Assembly (NCBI GenBank): GCA_030847615.1
Contig: JAUMIR010000003.1
Span: 29,386,501 to 29,450,500 of the forward strand
DNA: 64,000 bases
Source of the DNA: Gambelia wislizenii
Taxonomy: Eukaryota; Chordata; Lepidosauria; Squamata; Crotaphytidae
Direction of reading: 5' to 3'
The translations under genes and the position numbers were made by a program. Positions 54,491 to 64,000 of this stretch are shown here, piece after piece; position 1 is the stretch's first letter, and each line of letters opens with the position of its first letter. The notes below the pieces were generated by a model, which was not told where the DNA came from, did not search any database, and saw only the letters and a program-made list of their open reading frames with translations.

Positions 54491-56857
54491 GTGAGCAAAG
54501 TCCTTGGAACTAGAAACATTGACTTACATGGTTGTTACCCTCATTGCTCTAGGGTCTTAAGGACCCTCTGAATATTGATGTTAAATTGGGGAATTTAGCA
54601 TACTCAGCTTGGCAATGCAAGGGGGGGGGGGTAATGGCAGGACCTTGTGACCAACTATGCCAGTACTAAGGAGGTGCATAAGCTAAATAGTACAACAATG
54701 ATCTTAATTTGGAAAAGTAATAATAACAACATTCATGCACACTTCCAAACTTCATTCACACAAGATTAATGAATTAAATGGGGAGTATTGGTTAGAGGAA
54801 TAGAGAGGGGAGTTTCCAATGGGTGATATGACACCTTTTCCTGAAGAGTTGAGGTTGCAGAGGAAAACAGCAGAGTGGGGGTCTGGAATGGCTGTACAGA
54901 CAGACATAGTGTCCATAGGAAGGGGATCCATGAGCCTGGCTGATGTGGAGTAGGTAGGAAAATGAACTGTGAGCACTTGAGTGGAGTTTTAGAAGAGTTT
55001 TTATTTAGTAAATTTTATTTAGTCAATATTTGCCTTCTGGGGATTCGATTTATAAAAGAAGAAAACATTTCTTGGAGTTACTCAAGGTAAGACAAAGGCA
55101 TTATAGATATGTTAAAAGCATTTTGATGATAGAATACTTTGCAAATGAAAGGGAGCAAGCAACTTCCTTTGTTTAGGTAAGGGTAAATTAATGAGGGCCA
55201 TTTACAGGTTTGAGTATGCCAGCCTTGGCAGATGGGATTAGCCATGAGTATGGCTAAGCATTTCTTTATAATTTAGATGGCCTCTCCTTAAGTGCATTCC
55301 TGACTGAGCAATGTTTGTCTTCGGATTTTCTAGTTCCCCAGGTTTATGTTAATGGCCACACTGTGTGGAAGGCCATGTATTGAGCTAATTATTAAACATT
55401 GCTAACTATTAATATAGATATGGGGCTGGTGGTGTCAGGGTAGGTAACACTGTCTTAGATGAAAACAAGCGGGGGGAAGAATCATACTATAATACACCTA
55501 CTATAATACAGTTCTTCTGGTTACTAATTCTATTCATGAGGTTCCCTGAACTATTTATGATTTGCCCTAGAATAAACCACCTATTGTAAGCTTACTTAAT
55601 CATCATATTTAGCAATTTAGAGGACTGGGTTTATCAATGGATTAAAAAAAAAACTCTTCTTATACAAATTGCTCTAAATATTAGAGTGTGTTGGAAGTAG
55701 GGGGGCACAAATAAAAAAACCTGAATGAGGCTTTATCAACAGCAAAGTAGCTTATATAAATGTAACTCTCCATCTTTGCACCACTCACATAAACAGTGCA
55801 CAATAGCTGGTTCTTTACTTAATCAGTTATTAATCGAAATAGTTTGCACTTGCTGGTGATTTATCGCTTTATTTTAAATACTGTCCAAATGCAAGAATAA
55901 CTAATATGATTGCTTTTTTAAAAAAGATAATAAATTGAAGAGGTTATTGAGAGGATGGCTGGAGGGGTGGATAAAATGCCCCCATGAAAATTGTCACTGA
56001 CATTAGAAGCCCATGACATTAATAATAGTAACAGATCAATTTATTGTAGCAGTTATTGCAGAAATGAATATAAAATGCTCTACTTTGCAGGATACATTAA
56101 AGCAGTTAGGAGGAAAGGTAGGTGAAGAGGGTAGTAAAAACAATGACAACTTTGCAGATTTGAAAAAAATGGAACTTTTCCTATTGTTACTTCATTGCCT
56201 GGATTAAGAAAACTGGGGATATATGCGAATTCAAACTCATTTTTAAAATGGCCACATGCAGTGCAAGTGCTGTGATTAGGGATGCTGGAGAAAGTGCAAA
56301 TTCCATTACAAATTGATCTGTTCTGAACAACTTGGACTCATGTGTGCATTTGAACATAGCTATACAGTTAATTTTGCATTTCTGTGACTTTCTCCCTTCC
56401 AGATGGCTAATAATTTTCTCAGAGCTTTTGGGGTGCTACTGCTCTGGCTTTTTCATCACATTGGCAGGCACTTTCTGCCTTCACCCAATTACCTTTTTAG
56501 GCCTGCACAAAATTTAAAAAACAAAACAAAAACCAGAAAGTTACTGTTCCAGTCATTTCCTGGTTTGAAGAGGGCCTACGTTGCAGGAAAGAGGGGGGAA
56601 AGGGAAGAAAATGCCCCCAAATATGACAAAATAGCTAATGCTAGTCCCTGTTTTGCAATGGGAACCCCTGGAGAGTACAAAAATGACCTGGTAGGGCTGC
56701 ACTTTGCCCATATATCCTAAAGTTCTTTTAAAGTTGCTGCAGCCTCTTAAAGTGCAGCAGTTCTAACACCAGTAAAAACTGAGTTAGCTATTTATTTTGT
56801 ATTCTCAATATTGATCTTAATTTTGCATTTGATTGTATAATTGTTACATGGGACTAT
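54491..56857. other. Anonymous AT-rich DNA
   Basis: A poly-G run at about 54621-54631. No recognisable exon or element. The 105-codon forward frame at 56403-56720 lacks motifs. Confidence 0.4.
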
Positions 56858-57675
56858 GGGCTCGTCTACGCTTGTGCCTTAATCCAGGACCGGTCTGGAG
56901 CATTATGCTGCAGCCCAGCCCTAGATTCAACATGATGGCAGCCACAATTACCTGGAGAGAATCTGTGTTGGAGTCCAGATGGGCCAGATGGCCTGACACC
57001 ACATCAACCCTGCTGGCCCATCTTCTTGTCCCTGGCACCACTGCTGCCATTGCCTCCCTGGGCAAGTGGCTCCCCATGAGAGCCTTTCCAGAACTATCAC
57101 TTCAGCTGAGATCAGAACAGGATGACCAGACATGTGATCAACAAGGAGGGGGTTGCCCTTCCTCGTTGATCACATAGGTGCTCCGTTCTGACCTCCACAA
57201 AAGTACCGGCACCTGCAAGGCTCTTGCAGGAAGCTGCATGGGTGGCAATGAAGGCTCTAAAGATGATCTTATAGTGCAGGGTAAGGGAGGTGGTGCCATG
57301 TTTGCATGTGCACAAGTGGATTGTGCCAAATTGAACCTAATCCAGCTGTCCAGACAGCAAAAGAACCAGAGGCATTCTGGAGTTTCCTGTGGTTTCTCTT
57401 CATAAAATCATAGAAACATAGAATTATAGAATTATAGAATTATAAGAGACCATGATGCCATCCAGTCCAACCCTCTGCCATGCAGGAATACACAATCAAA
57501 GCATCCCTGACAGATGGCCATCCAGCCTCTGTTTAAAGACCTCCAAGGAAGGACACCCTACCACACTCTTAAAAGACATTAATGGCTTAATAAAGTAGTC
57601 ATTGCATGTGTCGTCTAGACATGTTGCACCAGGCCGAGGTAAGTGTGGTTTATTCCCTTAGTGTAGACAAACCCT
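56858..57675. mobile_element. DNA transposon related to the 48.8-kb element, with CR1 tail inside
   Basis: Left end GGGCTCGTCTACGCTTGTG, right end the complement of AGGGTTTGTCTACACTAAG; CTAT(G/A) lies outside both ends. The 'TTGTCTACAC' TIR theme links it to 48848-50273, but the interiors differ. A reverse CR1 3' end (57405-57572) is inserted in it. Frames inside show no transposase motif. Confidence 0.55.
57405..57572 (-). mobile_element. CR1 LINE 3' end, short
   Basis: The plus strand reads the complement of the CR1 terminus: ATAGAATTATAGAATTATAG, CCATCCAGTCCAACCCTCTG, ATCCCTGACAGATGGCCATC and CAGCCTCTGTTTAAAGACCT. Only the 3' untranslated end and the last 20 or so codons remain. Confidence 0.88.
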
Positions 57676-57680
57676 ATATC

Positions 57681-57972
57681 ATACCCTCCAACTGTTCCAA
57701 TTGGGCAGAGAGAATATTAATTCTCTGTCATCCACTTTCTCAGTTGCTCCCTCCTCATCTTTCTTCCCTCCTTTGTCTTCAGCTTTTATTTGTTAAACTG
57801 AGTTCAAAGTGAAAAACTAGTTTGCACTCAATCATCTCAGTGAGGGGAGAGGAAAGGAGGAACTGAATCTTGTCCTCCCCAGTAGATTCAAGCAAAAACA
57901 TACTGCTGCAGCCTCTCGTAGCTTGCCTTTTCTTCCTCAGTGTCAACCTTTAACATCCTAACCACATTGAAC
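57681..57972. mobile_element. hAT-like MITE, copy 2, left part
   Basis: Left end ATACCCTCCAACTGTTCCAA and interior (AACTGAGTTCAAAGTGAAAA, AGTTTGCACTCAATCATC, GCTGCAGCCTCTCGTAGCTT) match 45667-46046. It is cut at about 57972 by the CR1 and resumes after it at about 59174 (TTTTGCTTGGCTACATGTAT, TTCATTTGTGAAATGTTGGA). Confidence 0.65.
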
Positions 57973-59173
57973 CGTAGATGAAGGGAATGCTGTGGACATT
58001 GCATACCTTGATTTCAGTAAGGCCTTTGACAAGGTTCCCCATGACATTCTTGCAAACAAGCTTGTAGAATGTGGGCTAGACAAGTTAACTGTTCAATGGA
58101 TTTGTAATTGGTTGACTGGCCGAACCCAAAGGGTGCTCAGCAGTGGCTCCTCTTCGTCTTGGAAAGATGTGACCAGTGGGGTGCCACAGGGTTCTGTCCT
58201 GGGCCCAGTGCTATTCAACATCTTTATCAATGACTTAGATGAGGGAATTAGGGGCATACTTATCAAATTTGCAGATGACACCAAATTGGGAGGAGTAGCT
58301 AATACCCTAGAGGACAGGATCAAAATTCAGAATGACCTGGATAGACTGGAGAGCTGGGCCAAAGCTAACAAAATGAAATTCAATACGGAGAAATGTAAAG
58401 TACTGCATTTAGGGTGGAAAAATGAAATGCATAAATATAGGATGGGAGAGACCTGGCTGAATGAGACTACGTGCAAAAGGGATCTAGGAGTCCTAGTAGA
58501 CCACAAGTTGAACATGAGCCAACAGTGTGATGCAGCAGCTAAAAAGGCCAATGCGATTTTGGGCTGTATCAACAGAAGTATAGTGACTAGATCAAGGGAA
58601 GTAATAGTGCCACTCTATTCTGCCTTGGTCAGACCTCACTTAGAATACTGTGTCCAGTTCTGGGCACCACAATTCAGAAAGGATATTGACAAATTGGAGC
58701 GTGTCCAGAGAAGGGCAACTAAAATGGTGAAAGGTCTGGAAACAATGCCTTATGAGGAGAGACTTAGGGAGCTGGGTATGTTTAGCCTGGAAAAAAGACG
58801 GTTTAGAGGCGATATGATAGCCCTGTTTAAGTATTTGAAGGGATGTCACGCTGAGGATGGAGCAGGCTTGTTTTCTGCTGCTCCAGAGACTGGAACACGG
58901 AGCAATGGGTGCAAGCTCCAGGAACAGAGATTCCACCTCAACATGAGGAGGAACTTTTTGACAGTAAGAGCTGTTCGGCAGTGGAACACACTCCCTCGGA
59001 GCGTGGTGGGGTCTCCTTCCTTGGAGGTCTTTAAACAGAGGCTGGATGGCCATCTGTCGGGGATGCTTTGATTGTGAATTCCTGCGTGACAGGGGGGTTG
59101 GACTGGATGGCCCTCGTGGTCTCTTCCAACTCTGCAATTCTATGATTCTATGATTCTATGATTCTATGATTCT
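57973..59173 (+). mobile_element. CR1 LINE, 5'-truncated, best-preserved copy
   Basis: Starts at GTAGATGAAGGGAATGCTGT (VDEGNAVDIAYLDFSKAF) and ends with five ATTCTATG units (about 59137-59173), the CR1 3' signature. It interrupts the hAT-like MITE. The coding frame is open to its natural stop. Confidence 0.92.
57976..59074 (+). pseudogene. CR1 ORF2 reverse transcriptase and C-terminal domain, open frame
   Basis: An uninterrupted frame of about 365 codons (the nominal Met at 57992 is a GTG, not a real start) encodes the second half of CR1 ORF2. Motifs are [19 protein letters not shown] (first catalytic Asp), [55 protein letters not shown] (catalytic FADD), [71 protein letters not shown] and the C-terminal SPSLEVFKQRLDGHLSGML, then TGA. 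All RT motifs I look for are intact, which suggests a recent insertion, but the endonuclease and ORF1 are absent, so it is a truncated copy, not a working gene. Confidence 0.9.
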
Positions 59174-59222
59174 GATTTTGCTTGGCTACATGTATTCTGC
59201 TTTTCATTTGTGAAATGTTGGA
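59174..59222. mobile_element. hAT-like MITE, copy 2, right part
   Basis: GATTTTGCTTGGCTACATGT and TTTTCATTTGTGAAATGTTG correspond to the end of copy 1 (GATGTTGCTTGGCCAAATGT, TTTTCATCTGTGAAATTTTG). The final GGAGGGCATA of copy 1 is replaced by a second copy of the 56.86-kb sequence. Confidence 0.6.
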
Positions 59223-59257
59223 CTCGTCTATGCTTGTGCCTTAATCCAGGACCAGTC
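59223..59257. repeat. 35-bp duplicate of 56861-56895
   Basis: CTCGTCTATGCTTGTGCCTT and the next 15 bases match 56861-56895 with two differences, in the same orientation and 2.36 kb apart. Confidence 0.75.
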
Positions 59258-59835
59258 AGGACCGGTTTTAATTTCATTAAAATATTCATTTGGGCTTGTT
59301 TTTGTTGTCCTATTCAAATTGGCTTGATATGTCTTGTAATGAATTTTGTAATAAATTTCAATCCCTCCCTATTTACTGGATATAATCCTGTTTGTTTATT
59401 TTTTCCTTTTGAAGTGGCTGAACATTTTTTTTATGAAGTCAGTATTCTGCTCAAATTTGTAAAAAAAGATTTGTGCACATGGTACCATTGTTCATGCCCA
59501 TGCATGTTCAGATGTGCATTTGGTTCAATATATATATATTTATTTATTTAATATTCTACTTCTTTCCTGAATGGGACCCATTCAGCATTTGTCCACACTG
59601 CATAATTATGGTAGTTTGATACCACTTTGCTGAACTCTATGCATAACTCGTGTGTGTGTGTGTGTTTGTGTACAGTATACGTTCCGCTGTCATTCTTCAC
59701 AAAGGTTCTGCAATGCAATCAATGCATAACTCCATATACAGTATGAAAATTTATGTTACACAACCCTAATGTAAGATCTTAGCTGAAAAGTTTTGATATT
59801 TAGTTCAACATTTATTTTGACCTATTTGGGGCATG
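59258..59835. other. Anonymous AT-rich DNA with a hAT-like MITE arm
   Basis: TTTGTCCACACTGCATAATT and GATACCACTTTGCTGAACTC at about 59588-59635 resemble one end of the 1786-2002 MITE. A short GT run lies at 59650-59664. Nothing else recognised. Confidence 0.4.
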
Positions 59836-60850
59836 GTCTTCTTGTTGTTAACTGCATTTGAGTCAACTTTGACTCATGGCAACCCCATGAATAAGACATC
59901 TCCAAGTCCCCATGTCTTCTACTACCCTGATCAGATGTAGCAGTTTCAGGCCCATGGCCTCTCTGATTAAGAACTTTATCAGACACAGGAAAATGTGGCA
60001 AAAAACATGTCCAAAATTTCATCATAGGGATGGGATGATTGCGCAAAGGGCAATATTATCAGATTCCCGCATCCTCACCCAGTCCCACTGCAAGGCATGG
60101 GCGTGAATAAGGTGTCACTTTTTTATTGACAGGCTAAGCTGTCAATAAAAAGTGACACCCTATTCATGCCCATGCTGTGCCCCAGAACAGCTGAGTGATG
60201 ATGTCTGATAATTTTGCCCTTTTCTGTTATCGTCACATCCTTATGACACATTCTTTCACATGTATGATAAAGTCCCAAGTCTGTCCATCGAGTGTGTGGT
60301 CTTCCTTTCTTTCATTTCTCCTCCTGTCCTAGTATTATTGACTTTCAAAATGAGCCATGTCTTTGCATGATGTGACCAAAGTATGACAGCCTCTATTTAG
60401 TCACCTTGGCTTCTGTTGAGAGTTTGATCTGTTCTAAGACTTTTTTAAAAAAAAAAAAATTGGCCATCCACAGTATCCTCAGCACATTTCTCCGGCACCA
60501 CATTTCAAATAAGTTTATTCTCTTTCTATCAGCTTTCTTCACTGTCCAGATCTGACATCTGTACATGGTGATGGGAAAGATGATGGCTTGAATGATCCTG
60601 ACTTTAGTAATCAGTGTTATAGCTTTGCATTTATGATCTTGTCTAGTTCTTTCATAGCTAGTTCTTGTCTAGTTCTTTCATAGCCAACCAGTCCTTTTTT
60701 CTGATTTCATGGCTGCAATCGCAACTCTTGTCTATGAGTGATCCAAGAAATGGGGCATGGTCTACTTGAACTGAAATAGTTGCTTAATGTTCTAAATCCA
60801 CAAGTGCTGGAAAAGACTGGGAAATCCCATCAGCATTTTGCCACTCCTTC
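59836..60850 (-). mobile_element. BovB/RTE LINE 3' region, interrupted by a MITE
   Basis: Plus-strand phrases in BovB order: TTGACTCATGGCAACCCCAT, CCATGGCCTCTCTGATTAA, then after the inserted MITE (59971-60275) TCTGTCCATCGAGTGTGTGG, GCATGATGTGACCAAAGTAT, GGCACCACATTTCAAATAAG and CAGTGTTATAGCTTTGCATT. No coding frame survives. Confidence 0.7.
59971..60275. mobile_element. 305-bp fold-back MITE inside BovB
   Basis: Ends GAACTTTATCAGACACAGG and the complement of GGACTTTATCATACATGTG. At its centre a 38/37-base near-perfect hairpin (60095-60132 with 60139-60175, spacer GCTAAG, two mismatches and one gap) contains TGTCACTTTTTATTGACAG. TTAA lies just left of the element and CCAA just right; a decayed TTAA target is possible but unproven. 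Confidence 0.65.
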
Positions 60851-61994
60851 ATTTGTGTCTTCTGCATTTATTAATTGTAATAATCTTCAGAAGGGAAGCA
60901 GGTTTTTTTTTTTAAAAAATGAAAGAAATATGTAAATGTGTGGTAAATTTCTCTTTAAGAAAGTTAGCAGAGAAGCATCATTTTATGTATCTTAGTCCTT
61001 TTCTTATTGCCAAAATTATAATTGAAGCAGATATTAAGGCCTAGTTAATATACACATGTCCTAAACCTCTATGGAGGAATATAATAATAATAAATCTCCT
61101 ACTCCTCCAGTCACAAAAAACCATCACTGATCCAATTTAAATATCTGAACTGGTAATTGAAGGCTGCAGGAGGCTGTTCAGCAAAACTGCAGATTAGAGC
61201 TTAGTTGCCCGTGTCAGCAAACCACAGTATCTCTGCTCATCTCTTTCCAAATCCTGTGCAGAAAGTGCCAGGTAGTATTATTATTACTAGCTGGAAATTC
61301 AATCCAGGGTGCATGGTGAAGAAATGGAACATCGTGAAACATAACTCCAGAAGCTCAAGGAAAGTTTTTATTTTTTACTAAAGAGTGAATAACACTCGGT
61401 ACTACCTTTACTGTGTCAAGGTTTGCCTTCTTGGAACTACAACTGCCAGGATTCTATAGGCTGGGATGATGGTAGTTAAAGTGGTCTCAAATTGCTGTGT
61501 TTGTACAGCACGGATACTGCCCAGCATTTGCCAATCTCCTGGATGCTGATGATTGATTGATTCAGTAATCTAGTCCCAGAACATGGTGTAATTGATTCTT
61601 AAAATCTTTACTGAATATATTATCCATCTGTATTCCTGAGTCCAGTCAGGAAGCTCCAAGTAGGTGTTTACTGGAGTGGTGGTGGGGGAACCAGAATTTG
61701 ATTTTATTTGAATTGTATCATATTTGAATAGTCTCATATCCTGATGCTGCTATATGGTGAGTTAAGAGTGGAGCTGGGCATGGACAACCAGATCTGTCCG
61801 CATCCCTTACATGAGTTGTGGCAGCTATAATGGGTGGCGGCTTGGAGTGGGGAAGTGAACAGGGAATCTTCTGTTATCCAATATTTCTGCACCTTATCAG
61901 TCCTTTCTGCAAGGAAAGAATATGGGTCCTAATTATATTTTTGACTAACTTCAGAAGACCTCAATGAATTAGAGAATGGTAATCAACTCCCCTT
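60851..61994. other. Anonymous DNA with one MITE arm
   Basis: About 61405-61515 (GGAACTACAACTGCCAGGAT, GATGGTAGTTAAAGTGGTCT) is an arm of the 1786-2002 hAT-like family. An (AAT)n run lies at 61080-61093. No gene seen. Confidence 0.45.
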
Positions 61995-62380
61995 AACAGC
62001 TCAGAGTTGTGGCTTCCTTGACTTGAATCATTCCACCTGTAGTGTGGTCTTCCTCTTTTTCTGATGCCTTCCAGTTTACCAAGCATTATTGTCTGCTCCA
62101 ATGAGTTATGTCAGCTCATGATATTGTCAAAGTCTGACAGCCTCAATTTGGTCATCTTGGCTTCTAGTGAGTGTTAGGCTTGCTTTGGCCTAAAAGTCAT
62201 TTACTTTTCTTTTTACAGCCCATGGTATCCATAGAACTTTTCTCCAGCTTCACATTCTAAATGTGTTACATTTCCTGTCAAGTTTGTCCATTGTCCAGCT
62301 TTCACAAGTATACCTAGAAACTGGGAATACTACATTCCTGGATGATTATGACTTCGGTATTTAATAATACTGGGTCTTAA
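61995..62380 (-). mobile_element. BovB/RTE LINE 3' region, fragment
   Basis: The plus strand shows GTGGTCTTCCTCTTTTTCTG, AAGCATTATTGTCTGCTCCA, CATGATATTGTCAAAGTCTG, TCATCTTGGCTTCTAGTGAG and TCCATTGTCCAGCTTTCACA, parallel to 13095-13415 and 59836-60850 but continuing further. Non-coding remnant. Confidence 0.7.
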
Positions 62381-62429
62381 TACCTATACACGTTGATGCC
62401 TCCCCCCACCCCATTTTACCATTTCTTGT

Positions 62430-62830
62430 TGCTGTGGTGTGCCTTCAACTAATGGCATCCCTAAGGCTAATGGCATCCCTGTGATAAATCTATCACAGTT
62501 TTCTTGGCAAGATTTTTTTTCCACAGAGGGCTTGTCTTTTTTTTTAAAAAATGTGATTTTAGATTAGCTGGTTTTTAAATTTTCTACTAGTTTAATATCT
62601 TTTTATGGGGGTGGGTGGGGGTGGGTGGTGCTTAGGGATTTTAGTGTGCATTTGTATTTTAATTGTTGTAAGCCATCCCAATTGCTTTTAACAGAAGGGC
62701 GTGGTAAAAATTATTATTATTATTATTATTATTATTATTTAGCCTTCCTCTGAGGCTGAGATTTGTCTAAAGTCACCCAGTGGGTTTCTGTGACTAAGCA
62801 GGAATTCAAACCCTGGTCTCCAGAGTTATA
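62430..62830 (-). mobile_element. Sauria/MIR-like SINE split by an L2 tail
   Basis: The plus strand left part (GCTGTGGTGTGCCTTCAACT, ATCACAGTTTTCTTGGCAAG) is the complement of the BovB-type tail. The right part (CCTTCCTCTGAGGCTGAGAT, AAAGTCACCCAGTGGGTTTC, GAATTCAAACCCTGGTCTCC) is the complement of the body and B-box. Between them lies the L2 end 62530-62742. Same family as 27775-28032. Confidence 0.7.
62530..62742 (+). mobile_element. L2 LINE 3' end inserted in the SINE
   Basis: AT-rich 3' sequence with TTTTAATTGTTGTAAGCCATC, CCAATTGC and a final (ATT)n tail (62711-62742), like the tail at 18700-18819. The 5' end is truncated; no coding part. Confidence 0.65.
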
Positions 62831-62848
62831 AACATAAACAAGAGACTC

Positions 62849-63456
62849 CAGGGGCCTGTCTAAATGGTGAAAATACCCCTCATGGAATTCACAGGGAATC
62901 CTACCTGTCTAAACAGGATCCAGCACCAATCCACACTATTCAGCAGAAGGGAGGCGCAAAACAGAAAAAAAAAATGCACTAGAAGCCTTTGCAGATTTCC
63001 CCGTACCTTTTCAAAAACCATGAGGCGGGTGCACATGTTTGCTCATTTGGAATATAGAACAATAAAAAACTTGAAGGGAAGCACCAAGCTGATTAGCTGG
63101 GTGAGAGCGGGTGTGGGGCTTGCTAGGAGAACAAGCGCCCACTGCCGCCATGTTGGATTTTTGCCTTAGCAATTGGTTGCTAAGGTGTTAAAACAGGATG
63201 AATATTTTCTGTTTTACTTTTCTATAACCTTGGAAAGTCGTTCTATCACACCAGCACACCTTGGGATGATTTAAAAAAAAAAACTGGTGGTAAAGAACTA
63301 ACACAAGTAAATAACTCGTGGCTGCCATCAGGAATGTGAGGCTTATGGGGGCTTCTGAGGCCAGAAAAACCATTTGGACATGTTGCTGCTACTGTGAGAT
63401 GCCAATGCTACAAGGTGTTTGGGATTTCCACTCCCCCTGGTATAGATGGACCCCAG
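62849..63456. mobile_element. 608-bp DNA transposon, copy 2
   Basis: Left end CAGGGGCCTGTCTAAATGG, right end the complement of CTGGGGTCCATCTATACCAG. In reverse orientation it matches 14011-14618. The shared AATCCAACATGGCGG (here as CCGCCATGTTGGATT at about 63146), CTAGCAAGCCCCAC-type block and CAGCTAATCAG lie in the same order, and the length is identical. No transposase. Confidence 0.75.
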
Positions 63457-64000
63457 GTGTTTTGAGCATCAGTTCCTAAAACCTCCAGCCAGGTTGGCCA
63501 GTGGTTGAGGATTCTGGGAACTGAAGTGCAAAACATTTGGTGCACCAAAGTTTGCCATTATTTCAGACTCCAGAACACAGATACAGATATATATTGCTTC
63601 TCTGACTAAGGCAGTGAGGACTGGTTGTCAAACAGCACAATGAGGTTTTTTTTTTTTTTAAAGGCTGCTGTATAAAAAGATAGAAAAGCATATATATGCT
63701 ATGCATGGTTACATACATTGATCTTCAGAAAAATGTATAACAATATGAATACAGATTCTCTTTCAGTATATCACTTCTCTTTCTTCAAAATAATAGGTAG
63801 GATGTTTTGTTTTTTTAGTTTTTGAACATAGAGAATAAACTGAATGACCCCAAAATGGTACTGTGAATACAAGTCATACTTTCATGTACAAGAATAAGTG
63901 CTGGTTTGGGAGCTGTATTATTGTTATTGGCACACAGGATAATTGGATGAACTTGCTTCCCTTTCCTGAATGCAAATTGTATCCAGACAAGAGGACAGAT
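63457..64000. other. Anonymous DNA to the window end
   Basis: T-rich run at about 63646-63661. No gene or element recognised. Confidence 0.45.

Overview
This window looks like gene-poor nuclear DNA from a reptile, most likely a squamate (lizard or snake). It is AT-rich with local GC-rich islands. I see no convincing host protein-coding exon, rRNA or tRNA gene. Every coding-like stretch I recognise belongs to a transposable element. The mix of CR1, L2, BovB/RTE and L1 LINEs, Sauria-type and 5S-derived SINEs, abundant inverted-repeat DNA transposons, and one Ty1/copia-type LTR element is typical of lizard genomes. The species call is inference; no marker gene is present.

Layout. 1-15.4 kb: anonymous DNA with small DNA-transposon relics (1.8, 2.5, 8.9, 10.6 and 14.0 kb), a tRNA-SINE (4.7 kb), a CR1 tail (5.7 kb), a 5S-derived SINE (9.3 kb), an L2 tail (11.8 kb) and a BovB tail (13.1 kb). 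15.66-20.97 kb: a reverse-strand BovB interrupted by a forward L2 (15810-18819, 8-bp target duplication TTTACACT). That L2 itself contains a 64-bp minisatellite belonging to a terminal-inverted-repeat element. 22.6-27.1 kb: a reverse CR1 interrupted at a TA by a 1257-bp Tigger/pogo-like element filled with a second, 63-bp palindromic minisatellite. 27.8 kb: a SINE. 31.2-32.7 kb: a forward L2.

32.77-41.19 kb: a long forward CR1 that starts with about 199-bp promoter-like monomers and encodes an esterase-type ORF1 plus endonuclease and reverse transcriptase. It is split by a Ty1/copia element (33980-37081) with an exact 5-bp target duplication GTCAT, and later by a rearranged block (39.2-40.4 kb) carrying an inverted CR1 end and a MITE. 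42.1 kb: a CR1 tail. 43.5, 45.7, 48.8 and 56.9 kb: DNA transposons. 51.5-52.3 kb: an L1 fragment. 54.4 kb: a 5S-derived SINE. 57.97-59.16 kb: a young-looking CR1 3' half with a 359-codon open frame. 59.8-62.8 kb: two BovB tails and a SINE with an L2 tail inside it. 62.85-63.46 kb: a second copy of the 14.0-kb transposon.

The elements do not form a pathway. They form a readable insertion history. The most notable items are the copia element, whose RT-RNase H frame is open while gag, protease, primer-binding site and most of integrase are deleted, and the pair of related inverted-repeat elements that carry two different expanded minisatellites.
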